NCBI RefSeq assembly: GCF_030687535.1
Contig: NZ_CP117437.1
Coordinates: forward strand, 4,609,501 to 4,673,500
DNA: 64,000 nt
Source of the DNA: Pseudomonas sp. FP2335
Lineage (GTDB): Bacteria > Pseudomonadota > Gammaproteobacteria > Pseudomonadales > Pseudomonadaceae
Direction: 5' to 3'
Shown: one piece after another, positions 10,067-22,800 of the stretch
How the letters are laid out: each line of letters begins with the position of its first letter
Numbering within the stretch: position 1 is the first letter of the stretch
Notes under the pieces: generated by a model
Databases searched by the model: none
The model's input: the letters and a program-made list of their open reading frames with translations, nothing else
Told to the model about the DNA's origin: nothing
Translations under genes and position numbers: made by a program

Positions 10067-10077
10067 AACGTTTTCCA

Positions 10078-10131
10078 GCCGAATACAAGACGCCCCGGCA
10101 AGTGCACTTGCCGGGGCGTCTTGTATTCGGC
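10078..10131 (+). terminator. 54-bp perfect palindrome after ribH
   Basis: From GCCGAATACAAGACGCC to GGCGTCTTGTATTCGGC, the two 27-base arms are exact reverse complements with no loop bases beyond the centre. It starts 11 bp past the ribH stop. It is much longer than a normal intrinsic terminator and no T run follows. It would form a very stable hairpin in RNA. Confidence 0.6.
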
Positions 10132-10212
10132 CCTGTATATCTACCTCCTCGATACTGCGCACTCGCGGTTAAGTAAGGTCCACCCCTTACTCAACACCGG
10201 AGAAAACGCAGC

Positions 10213-11691
10213 ATGCTTCCAGACCGAAATACCGATGGCGCCTATGTCATCGACGCAAACACACTGACCCAAAACCCTCGCCAAGAACCCACCAACGAAC
10301 GCCCAGGCGGCCCCGGGTTCGTCGAGGTACATGAACTGATCGCAGATGAAAACGTGCGCATCGAGCGCAAACTGTTCAGGGATGAAGGCGTCGACCAGCT
10401 GTGTATCACCACCTTCGACAGGAATGACACGATCAACCTCTTCGCCGCCGCGCCAGCTGTCGACGGCTTACTGACGCTGACCGCACAGGTCAACCAGCCA
10501 CGCTACGAGATCACCCTCGACTCGCGCAGCCAAACCCTGGTCCTCGACACTCAGGGCGGCGACGACCGGATCCACATTGACGATAACGTGTCAGTGCCGG
10601 TGTTTGTCTTCAGCGGCGAAGGCAACGACCGCATCCTCAGTGCGGCAAGAACCGCCAGCCTGTATACCGGCCCCGGTGATGACTTCATCTGGGCCATCAA
10701 CGGGCGCTGCCATATCGAGGCCGGCCCAGGTGATGACGACGTGCACGGTTACCAGGACATCCATATGACGGTATACGGCGGGCCCGGCAACGACACCATC
10801 AGCGGCGGCACCGGTTCAACCTACATTGATGGCGGCGACGGCGATGACCACATTGTGGGCGGCCAGGGGCACAACATCCTCAATGGTGCCAGAGGCAACG
10901 ACCGGATCGAGGCCGGGCCTGGCAGCAACGTCATCTACACCGGCGAAGGCCAGGATGATGTCACCCGGCTCAAAGCCAATGACATCACTTACTACAGCTG
11001 GAAAAGCAGCCTGACGATAGATCACTCCCTGTTGCTCCACCCCGAGCACCTCGACCAGTTCCCACCCGGCGAGCTGGCTGCCCATACTGTCCATATCGAA
11101 CCCAAGGAGCTGGCTCATTGCGGCGTAGCCATACAAGGCAGCGCGCAATTCGTCGAGCGGGTCAACGACGACCTGCGGATGCTGCTCGGCTCACCCACCG
11201 GCCAACGGCTGATGGCCGAGCTCGAAGGCGCGGCACTGGCGAGCGGGCGTCCCGTCACGATCCATGAGTTTTACCCCAAGCCTAATGGCCAGTTCATTCC
11301 AGACCCCGCAAGCGCTGCGTTGCCATTCATCGAGAATGACCAGCCCGGGCGGCCGTCCTACGGTGGAAGGATCTGGTACAACACCACCGACGTGCAGCCC
11401 GGCACGCCCAGTATCATCAATCTGTTCCACGAGCTATGCCACGCCTACAACCACGTCACGGGCACCCTGTTGCGTGGCACCAGCCTGGACGGTATTGACG
11501 GCACCAAGCCTCGATTTCCCGTGAACAACCCTGAGTTGCAAGCCGTTGGTCTGCCAACAGCCGCACAGCCGTTCGACTTTGATCGAGACCCAAGCACCCC
11601 ACCCACCACGACCAACCCCCCAGCGTTTACCGAGAACGGGCTACGCATGGAACTTGGGCTCCCGCCGCGCAGGCAATACCTGAATGACTAA
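10213..11691 (+). CDS. RTX-repeat protein with M91-type zinc metallopeptidase domain
   Basis: 492 residues. The N-terminal ~115 residues are of no recognised fold. Residues about 116-253 hold calcium-binding-type nonapeptide repeats ([52 protein letters not shown]). The C-terminal half matches the M91/NleD-HopH1 effector peptidase family: the zinc-binding H406-E-L-C-H410 in [15 protein letters not shown], and a conserved tail with [14 protein letters not shown] near residue 473. NleD-type enzymes cut host JNK/p38 kinases; HopH1 is a P. syringae type III effector. There is no Sec signal. The RTX block hints at type I export or folding on contact with calcium, though no exporter genes are adjacent. 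It converges on aruE with a four-base overlap and is absent from this position in the P. aeruginosa order as I recall it. Family assignment is fairly sure; target and secretion route are unknown. Confidence 0.72.
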   Translation: MLPDRNTDGAYVIDANTLTQNPRQEPTNERPGGPGFVEVHELIADENVRIERKLFRDEGVDQLCITTFDRNDTINLFAAAPAVDGLLTLTAQVNQPRYEITLDSRSQTLVLDTQGGDDRIHIDDNVSVPVFVFSGEGNDRILSAARTASLYTGPGDDFIWAINGRCHIEAGPGDDDVHGYQDIHMTVYGGPGNDTISGGTGSTYIDGGDGDDHIVGGQGHNILNGARGNDRIEAGPGSNVIYTGEGQDDVTRLKANDITYYSWKSSLTIDHSLLLHPEHLDQFPPGELAAHTVHIEPKELAHCGVAIQGSAQFVERVNDDLRMLLGSPTGQRLMAELEGAALASGRPVTIHEFYPKPNGQFIPDPASAALPFIENDQPGRPSYGGRIWYNTTDVQPGTPSIINLFHELCHAYNHVTGTLLRGTSLDGIDGTKPRFPVNNPELQAVGLPTAAQPFDFDRDPSTPPTTTNPPAFTENGLRMELGLPPRRQYLND

Positions 11692-12692
11692 ACCAGGTCT
11701 TGCGCGGTAGTCGGCACGATCAGGATCCCAGCGCGCAAGCCGTTTTTCACTTTCGGGTTGGGAAAGATGATGCGCGCGCCCTCCTCCTCGATCACCCAGC
11801 GGGTCTTGGCGACGTCTTCGGCGAGCAGGTAGCCCTTGTCCAACGGCGAGAAGTTTTCCACGTCCGCCGGCAAGTGCAGCAGGAATGCATCGCTGTGCTT
11901 GATGACTTCGCGCGACACGGCAAACAGTTGCAGGCCATCCAGGCTGTCGTCGGCAGGCTCGGTGCCTTCGATGATCTGCTTGAGGCGCGCCTCCAGGCGC
12001 GACACGTCCACCCCCTGGTTCTGCCCGAACGGCCGCGCCTTGCCCAACTCCAGGGTGAAGGCTTCGGCGTCGAGCTGCTCGTAGGTAAAGGCGGTGAAGG
12101 TGATCGAAGTCTTGTTCTGCAACAGCACAGCTTCCATGCCGGCGGCGCGCAGACGCGCCAGCTCTCGGCGCGAATGCTGGCGCCCGGCCTTCCACGGGTA
12201 CAGCGCAAACTGCTCGATCTTCGAGCCACGAATCGCGGTATGCAGGTCGTAATGCAGGCGCGCACGGCCCGGCTGGCTGAAGAAGCTGCGGGCCAATTGC
12301 TCCAGCTCGGCGGCGCGCATGGCCTCCGGGCCGATGTTTTGTTCGTGCCGGCCGTTGAACAGCCGGTTGACGTCCAATTCCAGGTAACGCTCACCGCGGC
12401 GCATGGCCTCGGGGTTGCCGAACAGGAACAGAATACGGTTGCGGGGTTTGATCTCCCCACGGGCGATGCCATGCAACAGGCGGTCGAGCAGTTCGATCGG
12501 CGCGGTTTCGTTGCCATGGATCCCGGACGACAGCAGCAGGTCGCTGCCGTTGTCCTGGGCCTGCGGTGGGCGCACTTCAAGCGCGCCCTCGCTGAGCCAG
12601 CGCATCTGCACGCCGCCGACAGTCAGTTGAATTTTTTGCGCCGGTTCGCGACCGGCGAGGGTCAGTTCAAGCAGTTTGCCGAGGGCGAGCAT
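11688..12692 (-). CDS. aruE: succinylglutamate desuccinylase
   Basis: 334 residues, AstE/AruE of the arginine succinyltransferase (AST) pathway. It hydrolyses N-succinylglutamate to glutamate and succinate, the last step. Zinc ligands are visible as H and E in [17 protein letters not shown] and H in [20 protein letters not shown]; the catalytic Glu lies in FTLELGKA. It is the last gene of the aru operon, 11 bp after a small conserved gene, and its stop codon overlaps that of the convergent peptidase gene by a few bases. Confidence 0.94.
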   Translation of the reverse strand: MLALGKLLELTLAGREPAQKIQLTVGGVQMRWLSEGALEVRPPQAQDNGSDLLLSSGIHGNETAPIELLDRLLHGIARGEIKPRNRILFLFGNPEAMRRGERYLELDVNRLFNGRHEQNIGPEAMRAAELEQLARSFFSQPGRARLHYDLHTAIRGSKIEQFALYPWKAGRQHSRRELARLRAAGMEAVLLQNKTSITFTAFTYEQLDAEAFTLELGKARPFGQNQGVDVSRLEARLKQIIEGTEPADDSLDGLQLFAVSREVIKHSDAFLLHLPADVENFSPLDKGYLLAEDVAKTRWVIEEEGARIIFPNPKVKNGLRAGILIVPTTAQDLV

Positions 12693-12703
12693 AGAGCGCT
12701 TCC

Positions 12704-12994
12704 TTAGTGGTTGCAGCCTGGGCCGTGGACGTGATCGTCGTCATCACCTTCGACGTCGGCCGGTTCCATTTCCAGTTGCAGGCTCATCAGGTTGGTGGCC
12801 AATGGGCGCATCAGCAGGTTGGCGTATTCGGCGTCGCCTTCTTCCACGTCCACGCCGATCAGCAGTTGGCCGCGGCCGTCGTGCTGGATCCAGATTTCCT
12901 TGCCCTGCCACACCACGGCGACGCGGGTGCAGGAAGTTTCCAGCTGGGTGCCGTCGGTGTCTTCAAGAATCAGTTTCAGGGTGTCGGTGGTCAT
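12704..12994 (-). CDS. small conserved protein of the aru operon, unknown function
   Basis: 96 residues ([19 protein letters not shown]...). The body looks like a compact beta-rich domain. The C-terminus is acidic and histidine-rich, ending [13 protein letters not shown], which could bind a metal such as zinc or nickel. It lies between aruB and aruE with 38-bp and 11-bp spacers, as a hypothetical gene does at the same place in P. aeruginosa. A role in arginine catabolism is suggested only by this conserved position. One possibility is supply of zinc to AruE. Confidence 0.75.
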   Translation of the reverse strand: MTTDTLKLILEDTDGTQLETSCTRVAVVWQGKEIWIQHDGRGQLLIGVDVEEGDAEYANLLMRPLATNLMSLQLEMEPADVEGDDDDHVHGPGCNH

Positions 12995-13032
12995 AAATAG
13001 TTCTCAGCCAAAGGTCGTAATAGAAGGTGGCG

Positions 13033-14379
13033 TTAATTGATCTGGAAAGGATAAACGCTGCCCAGTTTAAGGATTTGCGTCAGTTCATCCAGTGCCGTCC
13101 GGCATTCAAGCAGCAATTGCGGGTCAGCCAGGTCGGTTTCGCGCAGGCTGTCGCGGTAGTGCTTGCCGACCCATTGGGTCAGGGTGTCGTACAACGGCGC
13201 GGTCATGATAACCCCTGGGTTCACCGCTGCCAGCTCGGTTTCGTTCAACGCCACGCGCAAACGCAGGCACGCCGGGCCACCGCCGTTCTGCATGCTTTGC
13301 TTGAGGTCGAACACCTTCACTTCGCGGATCAGCCCACCGGAGGCGGTCAGGCCTTGCAGGTAATTCCACACACGTTCGTTGACGCGGCATTCTTCCGGCA
13401 CGATCAGCAGCATCGAGCCGTCAGGGCGAGTCAGCAGCTGGCTGTTGAACAGGTAGGAGCGCACCGCGTCCTCGACACTGACCAGGGCGCGCGGCACGCA
13501 CACTGACTGGAAGTTGCCGCCCAGCTTGCCCAACTTGCCGTGCAATTCAGCGAGCATCTGTTCGGTATTGAGGAACGCGTCCTCGTGATAGAACAGCACT
13601 TCGCCGTTGCCCACCGCGATCACGTCGTTGTGGAACACACCGGCATCGATCACCGCCGGGTTCTGCTGGGCGTAGACCACGCCTGCATCCTTCAGACCGT
13701 GCAGGCGCGCAACGGCCTGGGATGCTTCCAGTGTCTGGCGCGCCGGATACTTCTGCGGCGCCGGAAAACGGCTGTCAAACGCACTGCGACCGAACACAAA
13801 GAACTCGACGCCGGCCTCGCCATATTCACGGCAGAAACGCGTGTGGTTGGCGGCGCCTTCGTCGCCGAACTGCGCCACCGCCGGCAACGCGGCGTGGTGG
13901 GCGAAGTGCTTCTGATCGGCAAACATCGCCCCCAGCACGCGGCTGGTGGTCGGGTGCTCGATGCTGCGGTGGTATTTGCAGTTGAGGTTGGCGGCGGTGA
14001 AATGCACGCGGCCATCCGCGGTGTCGGCACTCGGGCTGACCGTGGCGGCGTTGGCCACCCACATGCTCGATGCCGAGCAGCTTGCCACCAACAGAGGCAT
14101 CGCATCCTTGGCGGCTTGCTGGATGACCTGTGCGTCGCTGCCGCTGAAGCCTAAGTTGCGCAAAGCTGCCACATCAGGACGCTCCTGGGGCGCCAGCACG
14201 CCTTGCACAAAGCCCATGTCCATCAGGGCCTTCATTTTCTGCAAGCCCTGCAACGCCGCTTCCTTGGGGTTGGAATGCTGTTGGCTGTTGCTCTGGGACG
14301 CGACGTTGCCGAAGGACAAACCGCCGTAGTTATGGGTCGGCCCCACTAGACCGTCAAAATTGACTTCATAGGATTTCAT
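13033..14379 (-). CDS. aruB: N-succinylarginine dihydrolase
   Basis: 448 residues from [20 protein letters not shown], the standard AstB/AruB start; a 12-codon upstream extension is disregarded. It converts N2-succinylarginine to succinylornithine, CO2 and two NH3, step 2 of the AST pathway. It is an amidinotransferase-fold enzyme; the segment [20 protein letters not shown] contains the conserved catalytic histidine. It is in the minus-strand aru operon, separated from aruD by a REPIN that occupies nearly the whole 150-bp gap. Confidence 0.95.
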   Translation of the reverse strand: MKSYEVNFDGLVGPTHNYGGLSFGNVASQSNSQQHSNPKEAALQGLQKMKALMDMGFVQGVLAPQERPDVAALRNLGFSGSDAQVIQQAAKDAMPLLVASCSASSMWVANAATVSPSADTADGRVHFTAANLNCKYHRSIEHPTTSRVLGAMFADQKHFAHHAALPAVAQFGDEGAANHTRFCREYGEAGVEFFVFGRSAFDSRFPAPQKYPARQTLEASQAVARLHGLKDAGVVYAQQNPAVIDAGVFHNDVIAVGNGEVLFYHEDAFLNTEQMLAELHGKLGKLGGNFQSVCVPRALVSVEDAVRSYLFNSQLLTRPDGSMLLIVPEECRVNERVWNYLQGLTASGGLIREVKVFDLKQSMQNGGGPACLRLRVALNETELAAVNPGVIMTAPLYDTLTQWVGKHYRDSLRETDLADPQLLLECRTALDELTQILKLGSVYPFQIN

Positions 14380-14436
14380 CGGCGAGGCTCCACGAACATC
14401 TGTTTTTATAGGCAATCTTCAACACAACAGAGATCA

Positions 14437-14529
14437 AATGTGGGAGCGGGCTTGCTCGCGAATGCGGTGAGTCAGGCACCTGATGCATCAACTGACAGAC
14501 TGCTTTCGCGAGCAAGCCCGCTCCCTCAT

Positions 14530-14531
<2 letters not shown>
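14437..14531. repeat. REPIN between aruD and aruB
   Basis: Two inverted REP halves (TGTGGGAGCGGGCTTGCTCG ... CGAGCAAGCCCGCTCCCTCA) around a short unique centre. The right half overlaps the last bases of aruD. Same family as the elements at 18161, 26841, 31686, 51292 and 60844. Confidence 0.92.
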
Positions 14532-17021
<2,490 letters not shown>

Positions 17022-17073
17022 GCTATCTCCTCAGACGGGCCGCTCTGTTCGAGCCACCCGCGAAACTCTGCTT

Positions 17074-18093
17074 TTAAACCGCGACCAGGCGCACGCTCGC
17101 GCCTTCGCCGACGCCCAACGCTTCGGCCGCTGCCAGGTCCAGGGTGACTGGCTTGCCCGGTGCGTAGTCCAGTTCCAGCATCACCGCGCGGTAATCCTGC
17201 AACTGCGCATTGCTCACCAGGTACTGGCGACCGACCCCCTTGACCATCTCGCCGATCTTCACCGGCACCACGCGGCTCTGGGCAATCGAACGAATGCCCG
17301 AAACCCGCGCGTGCAACGTCGGGCCACCGTCGAAGATGTCGATGTAATGGTCGGTCTCGAAGCCTTCGCGCATCAGGATGTCGAAGGTGATCTGCGCACG
17401 CGGGTGCACCTGGCCCATGGCTTCCTGGGCTTCGTCCGGCAACAGCGGCACATAGATCGGGTAATGGGGCATCAGCTCGGCGAGAAAAGTGCGGCTTTTC
17501 AGCCCGCACAAGCGCTCGGCGGCGGCGTAGTTGAGGTCGAAGAAGTTGCGACCGATGGCGTCCCAGAACGGCGAGTCACCGTTCTCGTCGCTGTAGCCGA
17601 CGATCTCGGTCACCACCGAGTCGGCAAAGCGCTCGGGGTGGCTGGCGACGAACAGCAGGCGGCCACGGGAATTGAGTTCCGACCACGGCGAACCGACCAG
17701 CTCGGGCACCACGTAGAAACTGGTGAGCAGGCTGTTGCCGGTGAGGTCATGGCATTGGGAAAGCACGTGGATCTTGTTGTGGATCTTCAGCTCGCGGGAG
17801 GCGTGCACAAAGGTCTCGTTACGAAAACTGTAGAAAGGTTCCGAGTAACCGGCCGAGGCGACGATGGCCGAGCAACCGGCGAGCCTGCCGGTCTCGGTGT
17901 CTTCGAGCACGAAGAAATAGCTTTCTTCACCGTTGAAACTGACCTCGGCCGCGAAGGACGCTTCACTGGCGGCGATCTTGTCGCTGAGGCGCTCGACGTC
18001 ATCCGGCAGGGAGGTGACACCAATCGGGCTGTCCGCAGCCAGACGCTGTACCTCGCCCAGATCAGCCATTTGCGCGGGGCGCATCACCAGCAT
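17074..18093 (-). CDS. aruF: arginine N-succinyltransferase, alpha subunit
   Basis: 339 residues from MLVMRPAQMADLGEVQRLAA; the open frame extends 16 codons upstream, but the homologous start matches this ATG. AstA family, paralogous to the following AruG: SYFFVLEDTETGRLAGCSAI, SPFWDAIGRNFFDLNY, LMPHYPIYVPLLPDEAQ. It is the alpha subunit of arginine/ornithine succinyltransferase. A REPIN and about 245 bp separate it from aruC, so the pathway genes after aruC may depend on read-through across the repeat or on a local promoter. Confidence 0.94.
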   Translation of the reverse strand: MLVMRPAQMADLGEVQRLAADSPIGVTSLPDDVERLSDKIAASEASFAAEVSFNGEESYFFVLEDTETGRLAGCSAIVASAGYSEPFYSFRNETFVHASRELKIHNKIHVLSQCHDLTGNSLLTSFYVVPELVGSPWSELNSRGRLLFVASHPERFADSVVTEIVGYSDENGDSPFWDAIGRNFFDLNYAAAERLCGLKSRTFLAELMPHYPIYVPLLPDEAQEAMGQVHPRAQITFDILMREGFETDHYIDIFDGGPTLHARVSGIRSIAQSRVVPVKIGEMVKGVGRQYLVSNAQLQDYRAVMLELDYAPGKPVTLDLAAAEALGVGEGASVRLVAV

Positions 18094-18160
18094 GGTGTCA
18101 CTCCTTAACTCGAAAAACTTGCAGGAAAAAATGCCGGACACAGTCTTGAGACCAGTGAGG

Positions 18161-18260
18161 TCAAGTGTGGGAGCGGGCTTGCTCGCGAAAGCGGTGTGTC
18201 ATTCAACATTTGAGGTGACTGAACCACTGCATTCGCGAGCAAGCCCGCTCCCACATTTGA
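18161..18260. repeat. REPIN between aruC and aruF
   Basis: Complete element: TCAAGTGTGGGAGCGGGCTT ... AAGCCCGCTCCCACATTTGA, two inverted halves around a unique centre. It sits inside the aru operon and could form a large hairpin in the aruC-aruF transcript. Confidence 0.93.
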
Positions 18261-18338
18261 CCTTCACAGCTCCAACCAAGGAGTCCGGCATACAAAATTT
18301 GTGTTCGGTGCCCGCATCGCCGGTCACCGAACCGTGTA

Positions 18339-19704
<1,366 letters not shown>

Positions 19705-19826
19705 AATAGCGTCGCAAAGGCGCAGTTTAAACTGCCCGGCGGTTTTACGGCAGGACCAATACACGCCCCGCCCCCTAACTATCTAAGCTCCTGGGCCGCA
19801 GTGCCGCTGATCTACTAGCCGTTTTC

Positions 19827-22800
19827 ATGACCCAAGAGATCAAGCTCATGACGACCGCTTCCCCTCCTGCCACCCTGGCCCAGAGTACCCGCCACCCGGA
19901 CAGCCATTACGCACCGCTGCTCGGTGCGTTCCCACAGTGGCTCGGGCAAGCCAGCACCCGCACCCGCAGCGACCTGAAAAACGCCCAACCGCAACACGCC
20001 GTGGCGCTGGCGAACGCGCCCGCGCCATTAAAAACCGCGCTCAGCCAACACACTGCCGAGCTCTGGACCGCCCGCAACAACCTTGACCAGGCCCTCGCAC
20101 ACGTACAGGACGCCAGGGCCTTCGCCAAGCCGATCCTCGAAGACGCCCTGCTCACTCGCTTCAGCCTGAACCTGGATGCCGAAGCGATCTTCGTGCGCCT
20201 GTACATTCCCCAGCACGTGCCCTGGTTTCCCTCGTTGACCTCAGGCGGGGCGCGGGCCTGGACCGTGTCACTGCTGGACGCGGCCCTGCATAACTTCGAC
20301 GCCCAGGAAATGCGCCCGCAGGCATACGAGGCGGGCTCGACCTTTATCACCCGACCCTCCGACGACGGACAGTTCGACACCTTGCCCGCGATCAAACAGG
20401 CCCTGTCGATTGCCGCCTTCACCAGGCTGTGCCGCGAACTGGATATCGGCGCCCGCTATGCCACCTACCTGCGCGAGGCGCTGGGCATGACAGAGCCCGT
20501 CGCCCGCGCCGTGCTGCAGCACAAAGTCAACATCCACCAAAAGGCCGCCCTGCGCGCAGCCCTGCAAGTGGCGCGGGTACAGGGCGACATCCAGGCCGAT
20601 TACGCCAGGGCGATTGAAGACCTGATCGCCGGGCGCACTGGCGTGACGATCGGCGGCCGTCCCATGGTGTGCCATGCCCTGAGCATGATGGACGCCCCAC
20701 TCACCGGCATCCTGCTGTTCGCCCCCGACCCGGAGCACGCCCGCACGGTACAGCGCGTGGTGGCCTATGTGCCGGACGACCCGCAGCACCCCATCAAGGA
20801 ATATGCATCGTCGCGCGCCTTCCAGCAGACCCTGGCCGAGCAGCTGCGTGACGAGCAGTACCAGGGTTTTTTCAGCCGTTTCGTGGCCCACGCGCAACGC
20901 GGGGTGTTTTTTGCCGACCTCAAACAGCGGTTGGCACGGATCACCTGGCACCCTCCCAAGCCGGGCGATGGCCAGGCGCCGTGGCGCGAGGAGTCCATCG
21001 CTGCGCCCACGCTGCAAGTGGCTGCCACAGCGATTTCAGGCGACGTCTGGCAACACCTGTATCAGCAGACGCTAAACAAGCTGCTCAATGACGCCCGCAC
21101 CTTGGCCGTGCCCACCGCCGATGCCGATCGAAATGCACGCTGGGCGTTGTGGGACTCGTTTGTCAGCGTCGCCTCATCGGTGCTCAACGCCGTGCTGCTG
21201 GTGGTGGCGCCCTTCATCCCGGGCCTGGGTGAACTGATGCTGGGCTACATGGCCTATCAACTGCTGGATGAGGTGTTTGAAGGCATCGTCGATTGGGCGC
21301 AAGGCCTGGACAAGCAGGCGTTCGGCCACCTGATGAATATCCTCGAATCCTTGGTGCAGGCGGGTATTTTTGTCGCCGGCAGCACCTTGGGCGTGACCGA
21401 ACTGCGCAAGCTGCTGCCACAGAACGTGTTGACGTTCATCGACCGTTTCAAGCCCGTCACCCTCGCCAATGGCAAGACCCGCTACTGGAAACCCGACCTC
21501 AAGCCCTACCAACAGGCCATAAACGTGCCGCCGCGCCTGGGGCATGACGGGCTGGGGCTGCTGAAGGTGCGTGACGAGGCCATCCTGCCCCTGGCAGGCC
21601 AGCACTATGCCGTGGAGCAGACGCCCGGTACCGGGCGCTATGTGATCAAACACCCCAGCCGCCCCGACGCCTACCGCCCGACCCTCACCCATAACGGCGC
21701 CGGCGCCTGGCACAGCGAGCTGGAGCAGCCGATGCAATGGGACTCCTCGACCTTGCTGCAGCGCCTGGGTCACCGCGCGCATGACCTCAGCGACGCCGAC
21801 CGTGCGCTGGCCCTGCAACTGAGCGGCGTGGATGAAGCCGCCCTGCGCAGGATGCACGTCAGGGGCGACCCGCTTCCCCCATTGCTCAGCGACACCTTGA
21901 GCCGGATGCGCATCAACCGCGCCATTGAGCAACTGATCGAGCAACTGCGCAGTGACGACCCGGCGGTGTACCTCGCGATCGATCCACAGGATCAGTTGCA
22001 ACTGCTGACCAGCTACGGCTATTGGCCAACCTCCAAAGCCCTGCATTTTCTGGATGCCGAAGGTAACGTGGCGTGGCGCTTCGGTGAAAGCGACCGGCCC
22101 GTGGTGCAGATCCACGAAGCGCAGTTGAAGAACGGCAACTTGCTCAAGATCGTGCTGGAGGCCCTGAGCCCGCAAGAGATCCGCGCATCGTTCGGCGAAC
22201 GGGCCAGCGATCCGCAATTGAGCCTGGATACCCGCGCGAAAAACCTGCGCCGCGTGCTGGCCGACATTGCCGAACGGCAACGCGCGCAACTGTTCGACTC
22301 GCGCTACACGCTCCCGCAACCCGCCCCGTCTGCCGCTGCCCAGCGCCTGATCGACACCGCACCTGGGTTGCCGGTGAATGTCGCCGAGCACCTGCTGGAG
22401 CACGCCACCGGCAGCGAGCTGCACACGCTGGACCAGCAACGCACGCCGCCGCGCCTGGCGCAACTGGCCATGACCGCCATGCGGGAGGTTCGCCTCAATC
22501 GCGCCTATGAAGGCCAGCACCTGGATGCAACAGCGGGTATCGACAGCGATCGCCTGGCGCTCAACTCGCTGAAACTGATGCCGCGCTGGTCGCCTCGGGT
22601 GCGCCTGGTGGCCCGCTATCAATCGCCGCACGGGCCGGTCTGGAACAGCGTCGGCCCCGCCGATGCCACCATCGTGCGCACCCTGGTACGTACCGACAAT
22701 GGCCGCTATGTGCCCTATGACGACCGGGGTGCGCTGTTTGGCGAAACCGACCTGTACAGCGCCATCCTTAAAGCCTTGCCCGATGCGCAACGCGACGCGC

